Below the pieces are notes generated by a model. The model saw only the letters and a list, made by a program, of their open reading frames with translations. It was not told the DNA's origin and searched no databases. This document shows, one piece after another, positions 6,634 through 12,519 of a DNA stretch of 12,543 nt (positions are counted from its first letter, which is position 1; every line of letters starts with the position of its first letter). A program made the position numbers and the translations under genes. This DNA comes from Paludibacter sp. UBA5753 (GTDB lineage: Bacteria > Bacteroidota > Bacteroidia > Bacteroidales > Paludibacteraceae), in assembly GCA_002427615.1 (NCBI GenBank), contig DIFH01000130.1, positions 70,759 to 83,301 of the forward strand. Reading direction: 5' to 3'.

Positions 6634-7557
6634 TTAATGATGTTCTTTTTGTTTTTGTATATCATTTAAAACCTTCTGCAAAGTTGCTTTTTTAGTTGCT
6701 TTTAGTTCCTCGATCCTCGTTTTATATTTTTTCTTTTCGGCAACCTCTATCAGTTTTTCGAGTGATATTCTTTTTTTGATTCCAATATAAATACCCCTTA
6801 TATTTCTGCCGTAAAAAATTAAATTCCAATTGTCAACCTCTAATCTTTGCAGGACTTTATCAATATGATAGCGATTGGAGTATTTACGATAAACCTCCGG
6901 CATTGATTCGGGTAGATGTTTAATAGTGTTATATCCAAACGCCCGGCAAAGGATTAATTGTTTGTTGGTTTTTGAGTAACTTCTTTCTCCAATTATTGAC
7001 CTAATTGCAATATTAACGGCGAACTGCATTAATTCAAATTCGGTCTTATCATTGTCTCTAAATTCAAATAATTGATTTTTGTTTACCATTGGCATTGGTT
7101 CGCCTTTTGGTATTTCGGACTGTATTTCTTTACCGACAATTATGCATTTTTCATAATCACCATCAACCCCAAAATATGAATATGATTTCCTTATTTTTAT
7201 AAACTCAATTGCTTCATTCTGAAAATCTATGTCATTTTTGAAAATCTCTGTCAGTTGATTAATCTCGTTTTCTGGGTAAAAGTTATTACTATCAAAACCG
7301 CAATAATCTTCGTCTAAACACAACTTTCCATTACCGATATACAGTTGCATTGATTTTTGTAAATTTCCCGTTAAATCGTTTCGATGGCGATAATAACAAT
7401 ACATTAATTGAGTAATAACATCAATCATATTGGTTTGTATTGTTTCGGAATACGAATATAGTCCGTATTTGATAATGTCGTTTAAAGTACTTTTCTTATC
7501 TGTCATCAAATCCCGCAATAAGAATAAAGGGAACTGAAAATATCTGTCATCTCTCAT
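6634..7557 (-). CDS. Hypothetical protein, 307 aa, possible DNA-binding or replication protein
   Basis: I cannot place this protein in a named family. The N-terminus is hydrophobic and aromatic (YFQFPLFLLRDL, 6-17). Residues about 196-262 read like a winged helix: helices around TNKQLILCRAFGYNT and SMPEVYRKYSNRYHIDKVLQRLEV, then a strand-turn-strand NLIFYGRNIRGIYIGIKK. The last 40 residues are a very basic helix rich in Lys and Glu. These traits suit a nucleic-acid-binding protein such as a replication initiator, but this is inference from pattern only. Its ATG overlaps the end of the 132-aa gene by 11 bases, implying translational coupling and a shared role. A 12-bp tandem array lies just after the stop. 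Confidence 0.8.
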   Translation of the reverse strand: MRDDRYFQFPLFLLRDLMTDKKSTLNDIIKYGLYSYSETIQTNMIDVITQLMYCYYRHRNDLTGNLQKSMQLYIGNGKLCLDEDYCGFDSNNFYPENEINQLTEIFKNDIDFQNEAIEFIKIRKSYSYFGVDGDYEKCIIVGKEIQSEIPKGEPMPMVNKNQLFEFRDNDKTEFELMQFAVNIAIRSIIGERSYSKTNKQLILCRAFGYNTIKHLPESMPEVYRKYSNRYHIDKVLQRLEVDNWNLIFYGRNIRGIYIGIKKRISLEKLIEVAEKKKYKTRIEELKATKKATLQKVLNDIQKQKEHH

Positions 7558-7945
7558 GGTTCAAAATCTCATTTAATACCTTTGTCAAACTTTTGGGATT
7601 GTACCCCTCAAACATATAAACAGTATATTGCTTGATGAGTGGATCGGCGCAAAACAACAATAAACTTTTTACCTTAGTTGATGCGTTAACCATATCACCG
7701 GAATATATATAATTTACATTTGTAGGTTTTAGTCCTGTATGTAATATCTTTATTCCTTCGTTACTGTCAACTACATACTTTGCGCCCTGACTGATTAAAT
7801 ACGGCTGTATTGGCAAAGTAATACGAAACCAGGAAAAGGGTAAATTTGAGCCTGTTTCGGGGGCGGTTTCAAATATATCCTTTTTGGTAGTATTCTGAAA
7901 AAATACGCCTTTTTTTGCTGCGGTGGTTAAACATTTATTATTCAT
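7547..7945 (-). CDS. Hypothetical protein, 132 aa, coupled to the HTH protein and the 307-aa protein
   Basis: Unrecognised soluble protein with no signal peptide. It has mixed strand and helix character, with a short amphipathic C-terminal helix (KSLTKVLNEILNHER). It begins 3 bases after the HTH gene and overlaps the 307-aa gene by 11 bases, so the three form one tight operon and probably one functional module. Codons 5-7 contain TGTTTAACCA on the mRNA, the exact complement of ten bases of the putative small RNA linker. Pairing there would cover the ribosome landing region and could lower translation of this gene and of the coupled 307-aa gene. Confidence 0.8.
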   Translation of the reverse strand: MNNKCLTTAAKKGVFFQNTTKKDIFETAPETGSNLPFSWFRITLPIQPYLISQGAKYVVDSNEGIKILHTGLKPTNVNYIYSGDMVNASTKVKSLLLFCADPLIKQYTVYMFEGYNPKSLTKVLNEILNHER

Positions 7946-7948
7946 TGT

Positions 7949-8254
7949 TTACGCTCTCCTATATTTGATGGGTTCAACGTTTTTCAAAGAATTGTACACG
8001 TCTGTTCGTTTGTACCTGATTCGTGTGCCGATGCGATGCGCCGGAATGATACCCGCTTTTGTCCAGATGTGAAGTGTAGGGAGCGATACGCCCAAAATTT
8101 TTGCAGTTTCATTTCTGGTAATAAATTCGGGGGATGGTTCAGGATTGGTTGTTATTCCTGATGCGATTTTTTGTACTTCGGTTTGTACAATAGTTCTGAA
8201 ACTGTCTTGTAGTTGGTCAAAACTGATTCCGTTTAAAATAATTTCGTGTTGCAT
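7949..8254 (-). CDS. Excisionase-like HTH DNA-binding protein
   Basis: A 101-aa protein with a C-terminal MerR/excisionase-type helix-turn-helix at about 44-88. The sequence FITRNETAKILGVSLPTL forms the HTH, followed by the recognition and wing segment IPAHRIGTRIRYKRTDV that ends in the family's conserved R-Y-x-x-x-D-V. Proteins of this size and form beside tyrosine integrases in Bacteroidetes elements usually act as recombination directionality factors or as transcription regulators. The N-terminal 40 residues are a helical region, possibly for dimerisation. It is the first gene of the operon with the 132-aa and 307-aa genes. Directly upstream is a cluster of CGGAA repeats (8308-8356) that it may bind. 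Confidence 0.85.
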   Translation of the reverse strand: MQHEIILNGISFDQLQDSFRTIVQTEVQKIASGITTNPEPSPEFITRNETAKILGVSLPTLHIWTKAGIIPAHRIGTRIRYKRTDVYNSLKNVEPIKYRRA

Positions 8255-8279
8255 ATTCTTTTTTTATTAAAATTTTATG

Positions 8280-8287
8280 CAAACATA
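8280..8287 (-). promoter_or_regulatory. -7 box of the HTH operon promoter
   Basis: TATGTTTG on the minus strand fits TAnnTTTG and predicts a start near 8273, 19 bases before the HTH start codon. No TTTG is present at -33; that position abuts the CGGAA repeat cluster, as expected for a promoter controlled by a bound protein. Confidence 0.5.
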
Positions 8288-8307
8288 ATTGATTGTTAGT
8301 TGTTGTT

Positions 8308-8356
8308 TTATATTCCGCTTCCGTTACGGAATGGTACGGAATGGTACGGAATATAA
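8308..8356. promoter_or_regulatory. CGGAA repeat cluster, putative operator of the HTH operon
   Basis: Three tandem decamers (TACGGAATGG twice, then TACGGAATAT, 8325-8354) are preceded by two inverted half-sites (ATTCCG, TTCCGT). The outer arms TTATATTCCG (8308-8317) and CGGAATATAA (8347-8356) form a perfect 10-bp inverted repeat. The cluster lies about 35-83 bases upstream of the predicted start of the HTH operon. It has no T tract on either strand, so it is not a terminator. The HTH protein or the 279-aa protein is the likely ligand. Confidence 0.7.
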
Positions 8357-8364
8357 TATTTAAC

Positions 8365-9204
8365 CTACTTTAACTCCATTTTATCAGTCCACTTATTAAA
8401 TGCAATATCAAATTTATCTTTCAATTTGGTTTTTGTGGCTGTGTTTTCTGAATTAACAAGCGTCCTAATAGAAACACATCTATTTGATTTTGGGGTTTCT
8501 TTATCCCTATACACTTCTATTCCAAACTTCTCATTAAAGCATATCAACGCTTTAGTTTTATCATAATCATTCAAAACATTTTTACGTTTCAAATAAAAAT
8601 ACAATTTTGATGTTTCGTTTTTTTCCACTAAACACGTTTCCCATTCCCTCCAACTGTTATTCGTTTCGGTTAGTCCTGTGATATTTAATTGCTCTAATAA
8701 CGAATCAATATGTTCGGAATAAAGTTCTTTAAACAGTTCCTTAAAAGTCAAAGGTTGTATGTTTGTTTTGGGTGGTGGTGTGGTTTTTGTGTTGTCCGGT
8801 AGTGTTTTATACTGTTGCAAAAATTCCAAATAATTGCACATTAAAATATATTGGTTGAAAGTTCTATATACCCTACTATTCCCGAAACATTTTACAATTA
8901 AATCTTTTAAATCTTTTATTCTTTCAATCTCACTGTCTTTGAAATATGAAAGTTTAATGTTTGGTTGGCTCTCAACCTCAACTTTATAATCATTTTCAAA
9001 CTTAATTTTATTGTCTGTATTCTCGTCAAACTCATCTCTTAACATCGCTGCATAAGTCCACCCAAAATTAAACAACTCCGTTCTACAATCGCCAAACATG
9101 CTATTGTTTGCATATTCTCCTTTTTCAATACTTTGTTGTAAAGACTTTATTCGTTCATTGTCTTGACTTTTTATTTCAATTCTTTTTGATGTGTTCGTTT
9201 CCAT
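8365..9204 (-). CDS. Hypothetical protein, 279 aa, upstream of the HTH operon
   Basis: No confident family. The protein is mostly helical, with a polar N-terminus (KRIEIKSQDNERIKSLQQSIEKG), a proline-rich linker near the middle (TTPPPKTN) and a C-terminal half that may be a separate domain. The C-terminus (CFNEKFGIEVYRDKE to TKTKLKDKFDIAFNKW) has the general look of the end of RteC, a regulator of excision in Bacteroides conjugative transposons. I hold this only as a weak suggestion. Its place between the integrase unit and the HTH operon would suit a regulator. The stop codon lies 9 bases from the CGGAA cluster. The ATG at 9204 follows an A/T-rich leader; no consensus promoter is clear in 9205-9283. 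Confidence 0.78.
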   Translation of the reverse strand: METNTSKRIEIKSQDNERIKSLQQSIEKGEYANNSMFGDCRTELFNFGWTYAAMLRDEFDENTDNKIKFENDYKVEVESQPNIKLSYFKDSEIERIKDLKDLIVKCFGNSRVYRTFNQYILMCNYLEFLQQYKTLPDNTKTTPPPKTNIQPLTFKELFKELYSEHIDSLLEQLNITGLTETNNSWREWETCLVEKNETSKLYFYLKRKNVLNDYDKTKALICFNEKFGIEVYRDKETPKSNRCVSIRTLVNSENTATKTKLKDKFDIAFNKWTDKMELK

Positions 9205-9283
9205 TGTTGATGATGATTAATTTTGAAAAAATACGGAAAAAATTTTTGTGGTTCAGAGCTGTTGGAGATTGAAAATTCATAAA

Positions 9284-9305
9284 GGGGGGGATGGATAGCC
9301 CCCCC
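9284..9305 (-). terminator. G7/C7 hairpin after the integrase unit
   Basis: Seven G, an 8-base spacer and seven C give a perfect 7-bp all-GC stem in otherwise AT-rich DNA. It lies 14 bases past the stop of the 74-aa gene and is followed on the minus strand by TTTATGAATTTT, so it may end the integrase transcript. The T tract is short. The G tract could also vary in length by slippage. Confidence 0.5.
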
Positions 9306-9319
9306 TTGACGTTTTGATT

Positions 9320-9544
9320 TTACCTTGTGGCATTAGTGTATAATACTTTATTCTGCTCGAATGTAGGTTGTAATTCCTTTAGTAAGTTAGTCAACTGATG
9401 CAATGTATAATCTTCTACAGTTTTATCCGGTGCATTATACCAACGTATTGCATCCAATAAAGCATCTTGTAAATTCTGGAGTTCATTAATCGGCATTGTC
9501 GTTTCAATCTCGATAATCAGTTTTTCGTTTTCAATTTTTACCAT
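9320..9544 (-). CDS. Hypothetical protein, 74 aa, next to the integrase
   Basis: Small acidic protein of unknown family. It starts with a strand-like segment (KIENEKLIIEIETTM), followed by two helices (INELQNLQDALLDAIRWYN and DYTLHQLTNLLKEL). There is no HTH or membrane segment. It lies 48 bases after the integrase stop on the same strand and before the G7/C7 hairpin, so it is probably cotranscribed with the integrase. It may act as an accessory factor in recombination, but nothing in the sequence shows this. The ATG at 9544 follows an A/T-rich leader. Confidence 0.65.
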   Translation of the reverse strand: MVKIENEKLIIEIETTMPINELQNLQDALLDAIRWYNAPDKTVEDYTLHQLTNLLKELQPTFEQNKVLYTNATR

Positions 9545-9592
9545 GATTTCAATTTTTAATTAATTAATTTATAAATAGTTCTGGGATTTTTA

Positions 9593-11008
9593 TCATTTAG
9601 CAATTAACATAGGATTAAAAAACCTGTGTGATTGCATTTTGATAGCGTTATCTTTTGCGCTCATTTTAATGTAATTCATAAATGCCGATTCTGTTTTGTG
9701 TCCGGTAATTTTCATTATTGAAATACTCGGCACATCTGACAGAAAGGCGTTAGTGGCAAAGGAACGGCGGGCGGTATGACTTGTTACCAGGTTGTACTTT
9801 TCTGTTGTCTCCGACACTTTAAAACCGCCCTTTGTCGATTCTTTTGTTACAAGTTCGTTTATTCCTGCAATTTTCGCCACGTCTTTTATATACTCATTAA
9901 ATTTCTGGTTCGTAATTGCTCGGGGCAATTGATAACCGTATTTTTCAAATATCTGTCTTGTTATCGGATGTATTGGGACTTCTATTTTTATATTTGTTTT
10001 TTGTGTTTTGATACTGATGGTATTTTCCGCCGTTATGTTTTCCTTTTTGAGCTGCGACAAGTCGGAAAACCGTAAACCTGTGTAGCACCCTACTAAAAAC
10101 AAATCTCTTACCTTTGCCAAATAAAGGGGCAATGTGTCGGTATTAAATTCCTTTCTTAATATGTTCAAACTTTCGGGCGATGTTTCAATGTCGTACATTT
10201 TCATTAGTTCCGATTCGTTCAAATAGATAGTTACCGATTCCTCTTTCAGTACTTTGAATGATTTCTTTTTATAGTCTGGCGACACAATTATTCCTCTTTC
10301 GTTAGCCTCACTCACAAAGGTTTTAAGTATCTTTATACGTGTTCCGACCGTATTTTTTGATAGTCCTGCAACTTTTACACGTTTGCCGTTTTGTGTTGTT
10401 GTTCTGGGTTTTGTCAAATACTCGACAAAAGAATTATAAAAGTCAATATCAATGTTATTGAAATTTAATACTGTTTTTTTCGCCGTTTGATAGTCCTGTA
10501 AATTTTTTTTTACGACAAGGTAACTTTTAAGAGTTGAGTTTTTGTGCGGTGATGTTTTAATCAGATGGTCAATAAACGGAAACAAATCTTTCGGCGTTGT
10601 TTCTGAATTCCCTTTGGTAGGGTTGAAAATTTTATCTAACTCGTATCTTAATTTATCGTGCGATGGTACGTTTCCATTTTCCGTAAGTCTGTTTAAAATC
10701 TCTTTTGTTTTGTTCTCAAAATATTCTATTTTGGAATTTATTCTTTGATAGTTGATTTTTGCTGATTCTTTGACCGCCTGCACACTTATTTCGTAAGTAT
10801 TAGGGTTTGCCCACTTAATAGATTCCTTTGCCCTGTTTAGTTCCTTATTCCATAATTCAGGGTATACAGATATATCAGTATAATACTTCAAAGGATAGTA
10901 CTTTTTAACGCCGTTTACGGTCTGATAAAGTCCGTAATTGATAAAACAAAAAAGATTCGTTTCGTTTTTTGCCTTTGGGTTGGTAAGATAAAAACTAATT
11001 TTTGCCAT
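9593..11008 (-). CDS. Tyrosine recombinase (integrase)
   Basis: Site-specific recombinase that should insert and excise this element at the tRNA-Gln 3' end. In 471-aa numbering, an N-terminal arm-binding domain (MAKISFYLTNPKAKNETNLF onward) is followed by a SAM-like core-binding domain at about 140-240. The catalytic domain has R313 (TGLRFSDL), H411-x-x-R414 (HTARRSF), H437 (ITGHK) and the nucleophile Y446 (FMNYIKMS), so it looks active. I chose the ATG at 11008 because it opens the family's usual MAKI start and has an A/T-rich leader. An upstream in-frame ATG at 11035 would lie before the predicted transcript start. The gene is close to the right att site, as is typical. Its leader is complementary to the putative small RNA, and a 25-bp arm-like repeat overlaps its promoter region. 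Confidence 0.95.
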   Translation of the reverse strand: MAKISFYLTNPKAKNETNLFCFINYGLYQTVNGVKKYYPLKYYTDISVYPELWNKELNRAKESIKWANPNTYEISVQAVKESAKINYQRINSKIEYFENKTKEILNRLTENGNVPSHDKLRYELDKIFNPTKGNSETTPKDLFPFIDHLIKTSPHKNSTLKSYLVVKKNLQDYQTAKKTVLNFNNIDIDFYNSFVEYLTKPRTTTQNGKRVKVAGLSKNTVGTRIKILKTFVSEANERGIIVSPDYKKKSFKVLKEESVTIYLNESELMKMYDIETSPESLNILRKEFNTDTLPLYLAKVRDLFLVGCYTGLRFSDLSQLKKENITAENTISIKTQKTNIKIEVPIHPITRQIFEKYGYQLPRAITNQKFNEYIKDVAKIAGINELVTKESTKGGFKVSETTEKYNLVTSHTARRSFATNAFLSDVPSISIMKITGHKTESAFMNYIKMSAKDNAIKMQSHRFFNPMLIAK

Positions 11009-11021
11009 GATTGTAATATGA

Positions 11022-11034
11022 TTGGTTAAACACA
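11022..11034. repeat. 13-bp repeat in the integrase leader, shared with the small RNA
   Basis: TTGGTTAAACACA, identical to 5259-5271 and in the same orientation. On the integrase mRNA this is the complement, so the two transcripts can pair over 13 nt. It sits 14-26 bases before the integrase ATG, at the predicted 5' end of the message. Confidence 0.8.
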
Positions 11035-11037
11035 TTA

Positions 11038-11045
11038 CAAAGATA
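11038..11045 (-). promoter_or_regulatory. -7 box of the integrase promoter
   Basis: TATCTTTG on the minus strand predicts a start near 11032 and a leader of about 24 nt. No TTTG is seen at -33; that region is occupied by the 25-bp arm-like repeat at 11059-11083, so integrase bound there could repress its own gene. Confidence 0.6.
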
Positions 11046-11058
11046 GATATATTTTTTG

Positions 11059-11083
11059 TATGGTAAGAATTTTGGTAAGAATA
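11059..11083 (+). repeat. Subterminal repeat, right copy (putative integrase arm site)
   Basis: Exact 25-bp copy of 5148-5172, same orientation, made of two tandem GGTAAGAAT half-sites. A single related site, TTGGTAAGATA, lies at 10980-10990 inside the integrase gene. From 11084 to 11209 the sequence is AT-rich with no gene that I can see. Confidence 0.65.
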
Positions 11084-11209
11084 ATTTCTTATTTATCTTT
11101 ATTTAACATTATTATTTTAAGTAAATATATTTATCTATACGCTGATAATTAGCACATTTACCTTGTATTTTATAGTAAGTATAATAAACATAAATATATA
11201 ATAAAGTTG

Positions 11210-11224
11210 TCCTAGTAAGACAAC
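11210..11224 (+). repeat. Right att site (15-bp direct repeat)
   Basis: TCCTAGTAAGACAAC, identical to the 3' end of tRNA-Gln(CTG) at 5078-5092. The upstream bases do not continue the tRNA, so this is only a tRNA fragment. Chromosomal sequence resumes at 11225 with the tRNA's former terminator. Confidence 0.92.
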
Positions 11225-11233
11225 AGTTTTTAT

Positions 11234-11275
11234 AATCGGTCGGTGTTCAGCAATGAAACCCGATCGATTTTTTTT
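11234..11275 (+). terminator. Displaced native terminator of tRNA-Gln(CTG)
   Basis: A stem ATCGGTCGG/CCGATCGAT with one G-U pair, then eight T residues. It shares the loop core TTCAGCAATGAAA with the terminator of tRNA-Gln(TTG). It begins 11 bases past the tRNA-like fragment, the expected spacing. It has no gene in front of it now. Confidence 0.85.
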
Positions 11276-11321
11276 GACAGGAATTGTCTGATTTATAGTA
11301 ACTATTCAGCGCCCTAATAAA

Positions 11322-11618
11322 TTAACCCATTTTGCAGCTTTTAATATGTAAATCGTTGAATATCAAATATATTAACAACATAGAAGTTTATTTGGGCACT
11401 ACCGATTTTTTCTAAATTTGATTTTCAATTGATTGAGTAAATATAGAAAGATTGTGATATTAAAAAATGTTAATGCAGGGTACTACAAAGCATTACAAAA
11501 AATATACTTGTTGAATTTCAGAGATTTAGTGATTGTTTCTACTCTATTTAGCATAGAAAATCAACTATTTCATCTATATTTAACCATTTCGGGTGCAGAG
11601 AGCTGCAAAATGGGTTAA
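11322..11618. mobile_element. MITE-like element with 18-bp inverted ends
   Basis: TTAACCCATTTTGCAGCT at 11322-11339 is the exact reverse complement of 11601-11618. The outermost four bases are TTAA on both sides and may be a duplicated target site around a body of about 289 bp starting CCC. The interior is AT-rich and holds no convincing transposase gene; an open frame on the plus strand from 11433 (TTG start) runs into the right repeat but resembles nothing I know. It may be a non-autonomous derivative of an insertion sequence. Bacterial IS1380-family elements have short target duplications and C-rich ends, but the assignment is open. Confidence 0.6.
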
Positions 11619-11646
11619 AGTCTAAAAGTAAATGATTCTTTTTCGG

Positions 11647-11684
11647 AATAAAAATATCAGCCGGAAGGTTTTATTTTCCGGCTG
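11647..11684 (-). terminator. Terminator of the queuosine-precursor transporter gene
   Basis: A perfect 9-bp stem CAGCCGGAA/TTCCGGCTG (11658-11666, 11676-11684) followed on the minus strand by ATATTTTTATT. It is 36 bases past the yhhQ stop codon. Confidence 0.8.
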
Positions 11685-11719
11685 GTTCTGAATGTGCGTT
11701 GAATAATGGCTCTTTATAT

Positions 11720-12400
11720 TTATAAGTCTTTTATGTTTAACGGATTATAGGATATTCCTTTGTCGTAAACATCCACTTCTTCTTTTTTCTTCACCCATTT
11801 TATCAAGACATTGGTAAGTGGTAAGGCAAGGATTTCATAACCCGTCTTCATGGCGGTTTGTGTAAGGATAAGTGTTATCAAAGCGCTTGTCGGAATAATT
11901 CCAGAGAAAGCAAGGGTGAAAAAAACAACCGAATCGGCTCCTTCGCCCACCAGCGTGGAAACTATAGCCCGAATTGAAAATCCTCTGCCTCGCTGCATAA
12001 TTTTCATCTTGCTCATAACAAAGGCATTCAGAAATGCACCCAAAAGAAATGCAATAAAACTGGCTATCACGATACGTTGTGTATTGCCCAGCACGAGGCT
12101 AAATGCATCCTGGTGTGTGAAGTTAACCGAACCCGGAACCCAAATACTTAGTTTGAAAATGAGAACCGCCAAAAAATTCATCAAAAAACCGTTCCAGATA
12201 ATCAGGCGCACCTTGCGGTAACCCCAAACTTCGGCTATCAAGTCATTAATAATGTAAGAAATGGGAAAAATGAGCAATCCGGCTGTAGCTTCAATCGGGC
12301 CGATTTGAATTAATTTTTGCTCAATAATGTTGGAGACGATAAGGCATACCGTAAAAAGCATACCCAGTACCATAAAGGCAACGGAAACTTGTTTTTTCAT
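11720..12400 (-). CDS. yhhQ: Queuosine precursor transporter (YhhQ/QPTR family)
   Basis: Inner-membrane transporter that takes up precursors of the tRNA modification queuosine (preQ0, preQ1 or queuine in studied members). The 226-aa length and roughly six hydrophobic segments fit the family. Signature segments are SNIIEQK at 23-29, FPISYIINDLIAEVWGYR at 45-62, with the acidic D and E in helix 2, and VGEGADSVVFF at 151-161. The C-terminal tail is polar and cytoplasmic-looking. The ATG at 12400 begins at the first helix and follows an A-rich leader. A full consensus promoter lies at 12466-12496. The leader contains a preQ1-I-like pseudoknot ending 6 bases before the start codon, consistent with control by the imported precursor. 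No queuosine synthesis gene is in the window. Confidence 0.93.
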   Translation of the reverse strand: MKKQVSVAFMVLGMLFTVCLIVSNIIEQKLIQIGPIEATAGLLIFPISYIINDLIAEVWGYRKVRLIIWNGFLMNFLAVLIFKLSIWVPGSVNFTHQDAFSLVLGNTQRIVIASFIAFLLGAFLNAFVMSKMKIMQRGRGFSIRAIVSTLVGEGADSVVFFTLAFSGIIPTSALITLILTQTAMKTGYEILALPLTNVLIKWVKKKEEVDVYDKGISYNPLNIKDL

Positions 12401-12405
12401 TTTCT

Positions 12406-12436
12406 CTTGTTTTTTACGTGGTATTCAAGCACACGT
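12406..12436 (-). promoter_or_regulatory. preQ1-I-like riboswitch in the yhhQ leader
   Basis: The minus-strand RNA reads ACGUG, then the loop UGCUUGAAUAC, then CACGU, six A residues and CAAG. P1 is ACGUG/CACGU; P2 forms between loop CUUG and tail CAAG, giving an H-type pseudoknot with an A-rich third strand. The positions that bind preQ1 in the class I riboswitch are present: U6, G11 paired with the tail C, the C at the 3' end of the loop (C15/C17 equivalent), and the A before the tail C (A29 equivalent). It ends 6 bases before the yhhQ ATG, so control would be at translation. The match to gene function is strong support. Confidence 0.72.
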
Positions 12437-12458
12437 TTTTGCCGTTTGTCGGCAAAAA
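12436..12458 (-). promoter_or_regulatory. 5' hairpin of the yhhQ leader
   Basis: Perfect 9-bp stem UUUUUGCCG/CGGCAAAAA with loop ACAAA, at the very start of the predicted transcript and abutting the riboswitch-like fold (they share one A). It may protect the 5' end or help folding; it has no T tract after it and is not a terminator. Confidence 0.6.
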
Positions 12459-12465
12459 GCAACTG

Positions 12466-12496
12466 CAAAGATAATATTTTGCAGGGAAATGACAAA
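12466..12496 (-). promoter_or_regulatory. Promoter of yhhQ
   Basis: On the minus strand TTTG (12496-12493), 19 bases, then TATCTTTG (12473-12466): a full consensus match. It predicts a start near 12460 and a structured leader of about 60 nt. Confidence 0.8.
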
Positions 12497-12519
12497 AGTG
12501 TTTTGTGTTTTATGTTTCG

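Larger units (their letters stand above)
5078..11224. mobile_element. 6.1-kb integrated element in tRNA-Gln(CTG)
   Basis: The element is bounded by the 15-bp att repeats. It carries a tyrosine integrase next to the right end, an excisionase-like HTH protein, and six further minus-strand proteins I cannot assign to families. It is visibly more AT-rich than the flanking genes. No relaxase, type IV secretion, phage capsid or terminase, or resistance gene is seen, so it may depend on a helper for transfer, as a satellite or mobilisable island would. The chromosomal continuation after the right att site carries the original terminator of the interrupted tRNA locus, which independently confirms both boundaries. 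Confidence 0.92.

Noticed and set aside
8308..8356. Terminator of the 279-aa gene
   Set aside because: The repeats can fold into a hairpin, but no T run follows on the minus strand; tandem protein-binding sites fit better.
11009..11035. Upstream in-frame ATG that would lengthen the integrase by 9 residues
   Set aside because: It lies before the predicted transcript start (about 11032), and the usual MAKI start of the family is at 11008.
11433..11618. 61-codon open frame inside the MITE-like element
   Set aside because: TTG start, no recognisable transposase motif, and it ends within the inverted repeat. It could be a relic, but nothing supports calling it a gene.
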